Shown here: one piece after another, positions 7,731 through 16,208 of the stretch
Position numbering within the stretch: the stretch's first letter is position 1
How the letters are laid out: every line of letters starts with the position of its first letter
Assembly: GCA_016790635.1 (NCBI GenBank)
Contig: JAEUOR010000010.1
Location: 186,001 to 250,000 of the forward strand
Direction of reading: 5' to 3'
Length of the DNA stretch: 64,000 bases
DNA from: Burkholderiales bacterium
GTDB taxonomy: Bacteria; Pseudomonadota; Gammaproteobacteria; Burkholderiales; JAEUOS01
Program-made: the position numbers and the translations under genes
The notes under the pieces: model-generated
Databases searched by the model: none
Seen by the model: the letters and a program-made list of their open reading frames with translations, nothing else
Told to the model about the DNA's origin: nothing

Positions 7731-8720
7731 ATGGCATCTGCCCGAAAACCGGTTTCCGACGCTCCCCTCTATCGCAGCGGCGCGGCGGCAAGACTCACAG
7801 GCATCCCTGTGCAAACGCTGCGGGTCTGGGAGCGGCGCTACAAGATCGTCGGGCCGCAACAGAGCGCGACGGGCCAACGCCAGTACTCTCCGGCGGATGT
7901 GGTGCGTCTCGCGGTCATCAAGCAGCTTGTCGACCTCGGGCACGCGATTGGCTCGATTGCCGCGCTTGACTTGGAAAAGCTTCAATCCATGCTTGAGACG
8001 GCATCGCGCGTGCCTTCAGCACTGCCTCGTCCTGCTGGACCAATTGCTGGAGGCGTGATGCCTCGGACGCGTGTTGCAATCGTTGGCGAGGCGCTCTCGA
8101 TTCGAGTCGAGCACTATCGACTGCCCTGGCTCGATCTTGCAGTGGCAACGCCTGACCTCGAGCTGGCGTTCCACGCGCTTAGGGATGTCGCGGCCGACGT
8201 CATGCTGATCGAGGTGCCGACCTTGCAGCGGGGATCAGCGCGGGACATCCGTGCATTGGCCAGGCAGATCGGGGCGCAGCGCATCATCGTAGAGTACGGC
8301 TATGGTCCGCAACGCGTTGAGCAAGAGTTGCGCGCAGCAGGGTTCAGCCTTGTGCGTGCGCCCCTGGATATCGGCCAACTGGAGGCGCTTTGCCTCTTGC
8401 CAGCCTCAGGCGTGGCTAGCGGGATCCCAGCTGTCGTTTCGCCGGCCTCGCCGCCCGCGCCGCGACTTTTCGACAACAAGACGCTCGCGGCGATTTCCGT
8501 GGCTGCAGTGCCACTGGACTGCGAGTGCCCGCACCACCTGTCCGACCTGTTGCTGCGATTGGGCAACTTCGAGACCTACAGCGCCGAATGCGAAAGCCGC
8601 GGTCCGGCCGACGCGGCTCTGCACCGCTACCTGAAGGAGACCACCGGCACCGCGCGCGCCTTGCTCGAGACGGCCATGCAGCGCGTTATCGAGGCGGAAG
8701 GCATTTCCCTTCCGGCCTGA
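7731..8720 (+). CDS. MerR-family regulator with a cobalamin-domain-like C terminus
   Basis: The 329-residue protein opens with a MerR winged helix (about residues 13-80; PVQTLRVWERRYKIV holds the recognition helix and wing). Residues about 105-225 alternate strand and helix like a B12-binding fold, in the layout of CarH/LitR regulators. The DxHxxG cobalamin-ligand motif is absent, so a light-sensing B12 function is not supported. The C-terminal region resembles the helical end seen in such regulators (SDLLLRLGNFETYSAECES). It is divergent from the fasciclin gene, and an SDR follows 30 bases later. It probably controls both; the signal is unknown. Confidence 0.85.
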   Translation: MASARKPVSDAPLYRSGAAARLTGIPVQTLRVWERRYKIVGPQQSATGQRQYSPADVVRLAVIKQLVDLGHAIGSIAALDLEKLQSMLETASRVPSALPRPAGPIAGGVMPRTRVAIVGEALSIRVEHYRLPWLDLAVATPDLELAFHALRDVAADVMLIEVPTLQRGSARDIRALARQIGAQRIIVEYGYGPQRVEQELRAAGFSLVRAPLDIGQLEALCLLPASGVASGIPAVVSPASPPAPRLFDNKTLAAISVAAVPLDCECPHHLSDLLLRLGNFETYSAECESRGPADAALHRYLKETTGTARALLETAMQRVIEAEGISLPA

Positions 8721-8750
8721 TCGCGGATGTTGCCAGGAAGGGGCCAGTTC

Positions 8751-9494
8751 TTGACTATTACATACTCGACGGAGACGCCGGCGTCCCTTGCCACGCCGTT
8801 TCCGCCAGGCGGCATCGCCGTGGTTTTTGGGGCCAGCGGAGGGATCGGCAGCGCCCTCGTGAGTCGGCTCGGTGCGCAGTCGGGATTCTCGATGGTGGCG
8901 GGCTATTCCCGCTCGAGCGCAGTTGCGCTTGATCTCGGCGACGAGTCAAGCATCGAAGCGGTCGCGGCGGATGTGCGCCGCTCGGGGCTGGAACCGCGGT
9001 TGCTGATCGACGCGACCGGCATCCTCGAAGGCGAAGGCTGCATCGCCGAGAAATCGTGGCGCCAGCTCGATCCCGCCGCGATGGCGCGCGCGTTCGCGGT
9101 GAACGCGATCGGGCCTGCGCTCCTCATGAAGCATTTCCTGCCGATGTTGCCGCGCTTGGGCAAGTCTGTTTTCGCCACCTTGTCCGCTCGTGTCGGCAGC
9201 ATCGGCGACAACCGGCTCGGTGGCTGGTACAGCTACCGCGCGTCCAAGTCCGCGCTGAACCAGATCGTGCGCACCGCCTCGATTGAATTGCGCCGCAGCA
9301 GGCCCGACGCCATCTGTGTCGCATTACATCCGGGAACGGTTGCCACGCCCCTATCAGCGCGTTTTGCGAAGTCCGGGCTTGAGGTCCAGTCCCCGGATAC
9401 CGCGGCGACGCGCATTCTGGCGGTGTTGGACTCGCTTCAGGCGGAGTCCTCGGGGGAATTCTTCGACCAGCAGGGCCGGTCGATTCAGTGGTAG
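8751..9494 (+). CDS. Short-chain dehydrogenase/reductase (CsgA/C-factor-like)
   Basis: This Rossmann-fold oxidoreductase has the cofactor loop FGASGGIG and the catalytic YxxxK (YSYRASK), with a serine in the TLSARVG segment. I chose TTG 8751 because GGAAGGGG lies seven bases before it. The upstream ATG at 8727 has no ribosome site, but it would add eight residues in frame. The product is about 247 residues. It lies 30 bases after the MerR-type gene and is probably co-transcribed with it. The substrate is unknown; C-factor-like SDRs are often linked to stress or signalling loci. Confidence 0.88.
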   Translation: MTITYSTETPASLATPFPPGGIAVVFGASGGIGSALVSRLGAQSGFSMVAGYSRSSAVALDLGDESSIEAVAADVRRSGLEPRLLIDATGILEGEGCIAEKSWRQLDPAAMARAFAVNAIGPALLMKHFLPMLPRLGKSVFATLSARVGSIGDNRLGGWYSYRASKSALNQIVRTASIELRRSRPDAICVALHPGTVATPLSARFAKSGLEVQSPDTAATRILAVLDSLQAESSGEFFDQQGRSIQW

Positions 9495-9795
9495 CAAACG
9501 CGGCAGCGGTTTCGCAGATTGCGTCGGAATCGGCCTAGCCGTTCGAAAGCCAGGCCAGCACGGTTGCGTGCTTCCACAGGCTTGCTGACCGGCGGCGCTA
9601 AAAAACGACCTTGCGAGGTTTGGCGCCACGAGCTCTGAAAAGAACGGGGCGCTTGCGCGGCGATGGCAAGGCATACTGGATCAGGGCTTCTTCGGCGACG
9701 CTCGCGCATCGCTGTATGCGGCGATCGTGCGCAAGCCGGCGGCACCGAAAACCGTGCGTACCTCCCTGGCGAATGTCTTGAACGGCTCGTCAGCC
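9495..9795. other. Convergent intergenic region, no gene
   Basis: This 301-base gap separates the SDR from the convergent membrane-protein gene. Apart from the second copy of the 45-bp repeat, I see no gene, tRNA or clear terminator in it. Confidence 0.5.
9682..9726. repeat. Dispersed 45-bp repeat, copy 2
   Basis: This is the second copy of the repeat at 6680-6724 (40 of 45 identical, five substitutions, no gap). A loosely similar tail containing GCACCGAAAACCG follows it, comparable to the sequence after copy 1. Confidence 0.7.
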
Positions 9796-10464
9796 CTAAG
9801 GAGTGCGCCCATGCGCGCGAATCAGCTCGGCAGGGATTTCCAAGGGCGTGATCCAACCCGCCAGGAGAGTGACCAGTCCGAGAGCGAGCCCTGTGCTCGC
9901 CAACACGAGCATGCGGGCCATCCCCGGATTGCGACGTCCAAGGGGAACGGACAGGTGCATACCGAACGCCAGCACCGCCAAGCCGTAGTACGGCGCAAAG
10001 AAAAACTTCCATGCGCCGGCATGCAGGCCCGCGGCAGCAAAGGCCAGATCGGTATCGATTCCGCCCAGGCGCGCCTGCAGCACCGCGAACACGTGGATCG
10101 CCAGGAAGGCTGCCAGGTACGCCCCGCTCAGGGGTTGCAGCGCGCTTGACCAGGCGATAGACCGGCGCAGCCAGATCAGGCGCAGGCCGGTGGCGATCTG
10201 GATGGCGCAGGCGGCCAGCAAGACAGGCTCAGGCCAACCCCGGTACAGCCAGCGCAAGGCCAGCTGCACGCTGCGGTGCACATCTTGCCCGGCGAAGCCT
10301 GCCACATGGTTGCCCAGATGCAGAAGGACGAAGCCCCCGAGGACCATTGCTGAACTTCGATGGATACGCCGCAACAGGCGAGTCCTGGCCGCTGGTTTCC
10401 CGGGGCCTGTCATCGGCGCCGTGCCTGCGGAGGGCGCCAAGTCTTGAGGTGAGGGTGGGGTCAT
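9796..10464 (-). CDS. Five-helix membrane protein resembling SdhC/FrdC cytochrome b
   Basis: The 222-residue protein has about five transmembrane segments. Histidines sit where haem ligands are expected: HRSS and HLGNH around helix 1, AIHVF in helix 3 and GMHLS in helix 4. This resembles the one-subunit cytochrome b anchor of succinate dehydrogenase/fumarate reductase, but no flavoprotein or iron-sulfur partner is nearby. A quinone-linked electron-transfer role is therefore inference. ATG 10464 lies only ten bases from a TetR operator and lacks a clear ribosome site; ATG 10413 is an alternative start. It is divergent from the TetR gene and very likely repressed by it. Confidence 0.72.
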   Translation of the reverse strand: MTPPSPQDLAPSAGTAPMTGPGKPAARTRLLRRIHRSSAMVLGGFVLLHLGNHVAGFAGQDVHRSVQLALRWLYRGWPEPVLLAACAIQIATGLRLIWLRRSIAWSSALQPLSGAYLAAFLAIHVFAVLQARLGGIDTDLAFAAAGLHAGAWKFFFAPYYGLAVLAFGMHLSVPLGRRNPGMARMLVLASTGLALGLVTLLAGWITPLEIPAELIRAHGRTP

Positions 10465-10474
10465 GCGCCGAACT

Positions 10475-10498
10475 TTACCATACCGTAAAGTATGTTAA
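10475..10498. promoter_or_regulatory. TetR-type operator 1
   Basis: The inverted repeat TTACCATAC-n6-GTATGTTAA (arms match at 8 of 9) lies between the divergent membrane-protein and TetR genes. The arm sequence and six-base spacer match operator 2 at 11163. The 10-base distance to the membrane-protein start fits direct repression. Confidence 0.75.
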
Positions 10499-10537
10499 GA
10501 TCCTTTCAGCTGCGACCTGACGACCCAACTCAACGAC

Positions 10538-11161
10538 ATGCGTCGACGTGCCACCACTTCACCCCGGTCGGATGCCGCGCGCAAGCGCCTGCGGCCGGCC
10601 GACTGGGTTGCGGCCGGGTTTCGTACGCTGGCGCAGAGCGGTGCTCATGCCGTGGGCGTGGACGCTCTTGCGCGGGAGTTGGGCGCGACCAAGGGTTCGT
10701 TCTATTGGCACTTCGATGATCTCGCGGCGCTTAAATCGGCCATGCTGCAAGCCTGGGAGCAACTGGCCACCACTGACATCACTGCGGCGGTCCGCAGCGC
10801 GCCGCTGGCACCGCAGGATCGGCTCTTTCTGCTCATGGAGAAGGTGTCGGTCACGCCTGGCGATGAGTTCGGCGGCCTTGCGATTGAACCGGCCATTCGC
10901 GAATGGGGCCGCGCCGAGCCGCTGGCGCGCGCCGCCGTGGAGCGGGTGGATCGACAGCGGCTGGCCGACCTGCGCGACTTCCTGCGCGCCGCTGGCCTTG
11001 CGCCCCTGGCCATCAGCCAGGCGGCGGTGGTGATTTATGCCGCCGTGATCGGGCTGGAGAGCCTGCGCCTCTCGGCCGGTGTGGGTATGCGCGAGCCGCT
11101 GCTGGCATTGGTGGAACAGATCCTGACGACCGCGCCGCGCGCAGATACCGGCGCGGATTGA
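10538..11161 (+). CDS. TetR/AcrR-family transcriptional repressor
   Basis: The 207-residue protein has an N-terminal TetR helix-turn-helix (about residues 20-65), including the typical VDALARELGATKGSFYWHF recognition segment. A helical ligand-binding domain follows. The ligand is unknown. The gene lies between two copies of the same palindrome (10475 and 11163). This indicates autoregulation and control of the divergent membrane protein and of the downstream 168-residue protein. No strong ribosome site precedes ATG 10538. Confidence 0.92.
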   Translation: MRRRATTSPRSDAARKRLRPADWVAAGFRTLAQSGAHAVGVDALARELGATKGSFYWHFDDLAALKSAMLQAWEQLATTDITAAVRSAPLAPQDRLFLLMEKVSVTPGDEFGGLAIEPAIREWGRAEPLARAAVERVDRQRLADLRDFLRAAGLAPLAISQAAVVIYAAVIGLESLRLSAGVGMREPLLALVEQILTTAPRADTGAD

Positions 11162-11162
11162 A

Positions 11163-11186
11163 ATAACGTACCAAAAGGTATGTTTT
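11163..11186. promoter_or_regulatory. TetR-type operator 2
   Basis: ATAACGTAC-n6-GTATGTTTT has the same geometry as operator 1 and an identical GTATGTT right arm. It begins two bases after the TetR stop codon and lies 22 bases before the next gene. A separate promoter for that gene under TetR control is therefore likely. Confidence 0.7.
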
Positions 11187-11207
11187 GATTCGAATGAAAG
11201 GCTGGCG

Positions 11208-11714
11208 ATGCCGGTGCTACAAACACCTCTCCCGTCCTACACCTTGCTGGCAAGCCAGGCTGGACACTCGCTGGACTGCTTCATCCTGGAGGTGCCCGTG
11301 TCGGTCGACCTCGCAAAGTACGTGGCCGCGTTCTACAGCACCTGGCTCTTCCGGCTGGAGCGGCTGGTGTTGCGGATGGCGGGATACCCATCCTCGGACG
11401 CCGAGGCATGTGCCCTCGGCCAAGGCATGTCGCAGTCCTTTGCCGCCTGGACCATGCAGGCACGCACGAACGATCAACTGCTGATGCGTGACGTGACGGG
11501 AGCGACCTGTTCCTGGCTGATGGTGCAGCCGCTGGCGGGTGGGACGCGGTTGTACTTCGGCTCCGGCGTGCGTCTTCGCGCCAAGCGGGACGGTGGCGAC
11601 GCATGCCTGCCTTGGACGTACAGGGCGCTGATGGGTTTGCACCTTCTTTACTCACGCGCGCTGCTCGCTGCAGTTGGAGGCAGGCTGGCGCGCGAACGAA
11701 CCTCCGCCGCCTGA
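11208..11714 (+). CDS. Conserved-looking protein of unknown function
   Basis: I do not recognise the 168-residue product with confidence. It has no signal peptide or clear membrane segment. It contains a YSTWLFRLERLVLRMAG segment and an acidic/aromatic centre (MRDVTGATCSWLMVQPLAGG) that looks like a small alpha/beta fold; a DUF2867-like relation is a guess. GAAAGG lies six bases before the ATG. TetR operator 2 just upstream makes it part of the TetR regulon together with the divergent haem-type membrane protein. Confidence 0.75.
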   Translation: MPVLQTPLPSYTLLASQAGHSLDCFILEVPVSVDLAKYVAAFYSTWLFRLERLVLRMAGYPSSDAEACALGQGMSQSFAAWTMQARTNDQLLMRDVTGATCSWLMVQPLAGGTRLYFGSGVRLRAKRDGGDACLPWTYRALMGLHLLYSRALLAAVGGRLARERTSAA

Positions 11715-11933
11715 CGCACGTTCAACGAGAGTTGAAATGAACATGGGAATATTGACGCTGTCCAACGGCGCTGCTAACTTCCGGCACCGCCGTGGCTGAC
11801 CCTCACGGGTGACCGAGACGGGTATCGTTGCCGATCCGTACTTCGCGCCCACCCTGGCGCGTGGCCTGGTGTTGTCGTGCGCGTTCACGCTGGCAGAAGA
11901 ATCACGAAGCAAATTTGGAGTAAGGAGCTTGAA

Positions 11934-14069
11934 TTGCAGGGCCAGAACAAGTCGGGGCTCGATGCCCTTTTCAACCCCGCCTCCGTGGCGGTGGTCGGCG
12001 CCACCAACGATGTCGGCCGCATCGGCGGCGTGCCGCTCGAACTGATGATCCGGCGCGGCTATCGCGGCCGCATCCTGCCGATCAATCCCAAGTACGCCGA
12101 GATCCAGGGTCTGAAGGCCTATCCCAGCTTGGCCGCAGTGGGGGCGCCGGTCGACCTGGTGGTCGTCGCGGTCAACGCCGCCCTCGTGCCGCAGACCCTG
12201 GAGGACGCGATCGCCGCCGGCGCCAAGGGCATGGTGCTGTTCTCTTCCGGCTTTGCCGAGGCCGACGACGCCGGCCGTGCCGCGCAGGAGGCCGTGGCGG
12301 CGCGCGCCCGCGCGGCCGGCGTGCGCCTGCTCGGGCCCAACTGCCTGGGCATGATGGCCTTCGCAAGCAACGTCTATGCGACCTTTTCGCCTGCGGCGCG
12401 CGCGGGCGAGACCAAGCTGGGCGACATCGCCATCGTCAGCCAGTCGGGCGCCTTCGGCGCTTTCGCCTATTCGCTGGCGCGCATCAAGGGCCTGGGCATG
12501 TCCTACTGGCTCACCACGGGCAACGAGGCCGACATCGAGTTCGCCGACTGTGTCGAGTGGCTGGCCAACGACAGCGCCACGCGCGTGATTCTGGGTTACA
12601 TGGAAGGCTGCCGCGACGGCGAGAAACTGAAGCGCGCACTGGCCGCCGCGCGCGCGGCTGGCAAGCGCGTGGTCATCACCAAGGTCGGCCGCACGGCGCT
12701 GGGCAGCGCGGCCGCCGCCTCGCACACCGCCGCGTTGACCGGCGAGGACGCGGTCTACGATGCCATGTTCCGCCAGTACGGCGTCTGGCGCGCGCGCACC
12801 GTCGACGAACTTTTTACCGTCGGCTACGCGGCCGCGATGTGCCCGGCACCCGCCTCGCGGCGCATCGGGCTGCTCACCACCTCCGGCGGGGTGGGCGTAC
12901 TGATGGCTGACGAGGCGGTCGAGTGCGGGCTCGATGTCGCGGAAATGCCGGCTGCCGCGCAGGCCGCCCTGCGCGCCAAGGTGTCCTTTGCCGGGCCGCG
13001 CAATCCGGTCGACATCACCGGCCAGCACCAGAACCATCCCGAACTCTTGGGCGAGACCCTGGAGAACATGCTGGGCCGCGGCCCTGAGCAGGGGCGCTAC
13101 GACAGCCTCCTGTTCTTTCCGGCCGCGGCGCTGCTCGGTTCGCCGCGCGCGCAGGTCGTGGTCGACGCATTGATCGAGGCGCATCGGCGCCATCCCGACA
13201 TCCCGCTGGGCGTGAATGGCCTGACGCGCCCGGAGCAGCGTGCGCAGTTCGAGGCGGCAGGCATCCCGGTGCTTGAGGAACCCAGCGGTGCGGTGCGCGC
13301 CTTCGGGGCACTGGCCTTCATGGCCGAGAGCGCGCGCCTGGCCGCGCAGCGCGCACCGATCGCATTGCCGGCGGTGGCGCCGCTGCCTGCGCATGCCCTG
13401 ACCGAGCACGAGGCCCTGGGCCTCATGCGCGCGGCCGGGCTGCCGGTGATGCCGTGCGCGCATGCGGCGAGCGCGGAGGCGGCCGTCGCCGCCGCCGAAA
13501 AGCTGGGCTACCCGGTCGTGGCCAAGCTGTCCTCGCGCACCATCACCCACAAAAGCGATGTCGGCGGGGTCAAGCTCAACCTGGCCGACGCAGCCGCGGT
13601 GCGCGCCGCGTTCGACGCCATCATGGCCTCGGCGCGCGAGGCCGAAGCGCAGGCGCACATCGACGGCGTCCTCGTCGCGCCCATGATTCGCGGCGGTGTC
13701 GAATGCATTCTCGGCGTGCAGCGCGACCCGGTATTCGGTCCGGTGGTGATGTTCGGCCTGGGTGGCGTGTTGGTCGAGGCGCTCAAGGATGTGAGCTTTC
13801 GCTTGGCCCCGATCGACCTGACCGAAGCGCGCGCGATGATCGACGAGATCCGCGCGCGGCGCGTGCTCGACGGCATGCGCGGCGCGCCGCCGGCCGATGT
13901 CGATGCGCTCTCTGCCGCCATCGCGGCGCTGTCGCGCTTCGCGGCCGCCCATGCCGACCGTCTGCAAAGCCTCGACCTCAATCCCTTCGTGGTCATGCCG
14001 CGTGACGGCGCGGGCGTCGGCGGGGTCAAGGCGCTGGCGCTCGACGCTGTGCTCATCGCGCGCACCTGA
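11934..14069 (+). CDS. Acyl-CoA synthetase, NDP-forming (ACD/Acs fusion type)
   Basis: This 711-residue enzyme joins the alpha and beta parts of an ADP-forming acyl-CoA synthetase. In order it has an N-terminal CoA-binding Rossmann domain (PASVAVVGAT), succinyl-CoA-ligase-like domains with the phosphohistidine motif SHTAALTG, and a C-terminal ATP-grasp domain (YPVVAKLSSRTITHKSDVGG). It interconverts an acyl-CoA and acid with ATP. I chose TTG 11934 because AAGGAG lies six bases upstream; an ATG at 11877 has no such site. A nitronate-monooxygenase-like gene follows 22 bases later, then a Bug protein. The three look like one operon for an organic acid of unknown identity. Confidence 0.9.
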   Translation: MQGQNKSGLDALFNPASVAVVGATNDVGRIGGVPLELMIRRGYRGRILPINPKYAEIQGLKAYPSLAAVGAPVDLVVVAVNAALVPQTLEDAIAAGAKGMVLFSSGFAEADDAGRAAQEAVAARARAAGVRLLGPNCLGMMAFASNVYATFSPAARAGETKLGDIAIVSQSGAFGAFAYSLARIKGLGMSYWLTTGNEADIEFADCVEWLANDSATRVILGYMEGCRDGEKLKRALAAARAAGKRVVITKVGRTALGSAAAASHTAALTGEDAVYDAMFRQYGVWRARTVDELFTVGYAAAMCPAPASRRIGLLTTSGGVGVLMADEAVECGLDVAEMPAAAQAALRAKVSFAGPRNPVDITGQHQNHPELLGETLENMLGRGPEQGRYDSLLFFPAAALLGSPRAQVVVDALIEAHRRHPDIPLGVNGLTRPEQRAQFEAAGIPVLEEPSGAVRAFGALAFMAESARLAAQRAPIALPAVAPLPAHALTEHEALGLMRAAGLPVMPCAHAASAEAAVAAAEKLGYPVVAKLSSRTITHKSDVGGVKLNLADAAAVRAAFDAIMASAREAEAQAHIDGVLVAPMIRGGVECILGVQRDPVFGPVVMFGLGGVLVEALKDVSFRLAPIDLTEARAMIDEIRARRVLDGMRGAPPADVDALSAAIAALSRFAAAHADRLQSLDLNPFVVMPRDGAGVGGVKALALDAVLIART

Positions 14070-14091
14070 CCCTCGTCCCTCCAAGGCATTC

Positions 14092-15201
14092 ATGACCAGC
14101 ACACGCCGCCGCATCGCTTTTCGCACTCCGCTGTGCGACCGCCTTGGCATCGACATCCCGATCTTTTCCTTCGCGCACAGCCTGGAGGTGACCGCCGCGG
14201 TCAGCCGCGCCGGCGGCTACGGCGTCTATGGCGCGACCCACGAGGAACCGCACGAAATCCTGGAGAGCGCGCGCGCATTGAAGGACATGTGCCAGGGCCG
14301 CCCGTTCGGCCTGGACATCCTCCTGCCTACGGTCACCGTCGACCGCGACGACAAGGCCGCCGCCGATGCCGAGATCCCGGTTGCTCACCGGCAGTTCATC
14401 GATCACCTGCGCGACAAGTACCAGGTGCCACCAGCGACCCGCCAGCACCTCTTCATGAAGCATGTGCGCTCGCAGGAACTGTTCGCCGCGCAGGCCGACG
14501 CGGTGATCCGCTCGGGCGCCAACATGTTCGCGATGGCGGTGGGAACGCCCGCCGACGTGGTGGCGCGCGCCAAGGCCGCGGGCCAGGTGACGCTATCCCT
14601 GATCGGCTCGCCGCGCCACGCCGCGCGCGTCAAGGCCACCGGGGTCGACCTGCTGGTCGCGCAGGGCTACGATGCCGGCGCCCATACCGGCACCGTGGGC
14701 ACGCTCTCGCTGGTCCCGCAGGTGGTCGACATCGTCGGCGACCTGCCGGTGATCGCAGCCGGAGGCATCGCCACCGGGCGCCAGATCGCCGCCGCGCTGG
14801 CCATGGGGGCGCAAGGCGTGTGGACCGGCACCATCTGGCTCGCCACGCAGGAGCACGAGGTCGACAAGATCATCACCGACCATCTGATTGCCGCCGGCAG
14901 CGAGGACACCGTGATCTCGCGCTCGTGGAGTGGCAAGACCCTGCGCATGCTGCGCACCGCCTGGAGCGACGAGTGGTCGGCGCCCGGCGCGCCGCAGCCG
15001 CTCAAGATGCCCTACCAGCAGGTGCTGGTCGGCGAGATCATGGAGGCAGTCAAGGAGCATCGCATTGCGCCGCTCCTGTGGTCGGCCGCCGGCCAGAGCG
15101 TCGCCTACGTGCGCGGCATTTCCAGCGTCGAGGACACCATGCGGCGCCTGGTGGAGGAAACCGAGGAGTCCCTCGCGCGCCTCGCGGCGCTCAAACAATG
15201 A
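14092..15201 (+). CDS. Nitronate monooxygenase-family (NPD-like) FMN protein
   Basis: The 369-residue TIM-barrel flavoprotein carries the family's phosphate-binding stretch (AAGGIATGRQIAAALAMGAQ) and the substrate-side AQGYDAGAHTGTVG segment. Family members oxidise nitronates, and several are really enoyl-reductase-like, so the substrate is open. ATG 14092 follows a weak CAAGG site. The reading frame extends upstream only inside the preceding synthetase gene. The gene lies between the NDP-forming synthetase and a Bug protein whose ribosome site overlaps this stop codon, which implies a joint catabolic role. Confidence 0.88.
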   Translation: MTSTRRRIAFRTPLCDRLGIDIPIFSFAHSLEVTAAVSRAGGYGVYGATHEEPHEILESARALKDMCQGRPFGLDILLPTVTVDRDDKAAADAEIPVAHRQFIDHLRDKYQVPPATRQHLFMKHVRSQELFAAQADAVIRSGANMFAMAVGTPADVVARAKAAGQVTLSLIGSPRHAARVKATGVDLLVAQGYDAGAHTGTVGTLSLVPQVVDIVGDLPVIAAGGIATGRQIAAALAMGAQGVWTGTIWLATQEHEVDKIITDHLIAAGSEDTVISRSWSGKTLRMLRTAWSDEWSAPGAPQPLKMPYQQVLVGEIMEAVKEHRIAPLLWSAAGQSVAYVRGISSVEDTMRRLVEETEESLARLAALKQ

Positions 15202-15212
15202 GGAGGCAGCAC

Positions 15213-16199
15213 ATGAACACGCGTCGTCGCATGCTTGGCGCAGCCGCGGTCGCACCGCTCATCCATGCTCCGCGCGGCTTCGCGCAGGGCGCGTTTCCGA
15301 CGCGTTCGATTCGCATGATCGTTCCCTTCACTCCGGGCGGTGCGCTCGACACGGTCGCGCGCGCAGTCGCGCCGATCGCCGGCGAGCGCCTCGGCCAGCA
15401 GATCGTGATCGAGAATCGGCCCGGGGCCTTCACCGTCATCGGCAGCGAGATGGTCGCCAAGGCGTCGCCGGACGGCCACACGCTGCTTTTCGCACCGGCG
15501 CCGATCGCCTTCAACACCGCACTGGGCCTGAAGCTGCCCTACGACCCGCTGACCGATTTCGAGTATGTGAGCCTGGTCGCGAGTATTCCCGGCATCCTGA
15601 TCGTTCATCCGTCGGTGCCCGCCAGAACCCTCAAGGAACTGGTCGAGTACGCACGGAAGGAAAGTGCCGAGAAGGGTAGTTTCCAGTACGCGACAGCCGG
15701 CGTCGGCACCATGGGACACCTGCTGGGCGAGTACTTTTTCACCGAGCAGGGCATCAAGCCCGCGCACATCGGCTACAAGGGTTCGGCGCCGGCGCTGCAA
15801 GACCTGGTCGGCGGGCAGACCCGGGTTCTGATCGACGCCTACATTCCCAGCGGGCCGCAGATCCTCTCCGGCCGGGTGCGCGGCATCGCGCTCGCCTCCT
15901 CGCGCCGCACCCCGGTGCTGCCCGATATCCCCACCTTCGCCGAGTCGGGCTTTGCGGGCTTCCAGGCCTCCGGCTTTTACGGTGTTGCCGCGCCGCGCGG
16001 GACGCCGAAAGCCATTGTCGACAAGGTGAGCGCCGCTTTCGTCGCCTCGGCTACCGACCGCAAGGTGCTGGCCGGTCTGATTTCGTCAGGCTACGAGGTC
16101 CACGCCAGCGGCCCGGCGGAGTATCGTGCCTTCGTCAAGCGCCAGATCGACCTGTGGACGCCGGTAGTGAAGAAGTCGAACATCAAGGTGCAGCAGTAG
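15213..16199 (+). CDS. Bug/TctC-type periplasmic solute-binding protein
   Basis: The 328-residue protein has a twin-arginine-like signal (MNTRRRMLGAAAVAPLIHAP, cleavage after GFAQ) and the Bug fold. Family marks are PTRSIRMIVPFTPGGALDT, ENRPGA and the GYKGSAPALQDLVGG segment. Such proteins bind carboxylic acids in the periplasm. GAGGAGG overlaps the stop of the NPD-like gene and sets the start at 15213. No TctA/TctB membrane partners are present, so it is an orphan Bug protein. It probably captures the acid processed by the two upstream enzymes. Confidence 0.92.
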   Translation: MNTRRRMLGAAAVAPLIHAPRGFAQGAFPTRSIRMIVPFTPGGALDTVARAVAPIAGERLGQQIVIENRPGAFTVIGSEMVAKASPDGHTLLFAPAPIAFNTALGLKLPYDPLTDFEYVSLVASIPGILIVHPSVPARTLKELVEYARKESAEKGSFQYATAGVGTMGHLLGEYFFTEQGIKPAHIGYKGSAPALQDLVGGQTRVLIDAYIPSGPQILSGRVRGIALASSRRTPVLPDIPTFAESGFAGFQASGFYGVAAPRGTPKAIVDKVSAAFVASATDRKVLAGLISSGYEVHASGPAEYRAFVKRQIDLWTPVVKKSNIKVQQ

Positions 16200-16208
16200 G
16201 GCCGCGGC

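Noticed and set aside
11652..14156. Minus-strand open frame of 834 codons over the NDP-forming synthetase
   Set aside because: Arg/His/Gly-rich shadow of a well-supported plus-strand gene.
14133..16199. Plus-strand open frame of 688 codons joining the NPD region to the Bug protein
   Set aside because: Only the part from 15213 has Bug motifs and a ribosome site; the first part is another frame of the NPD-like gene.
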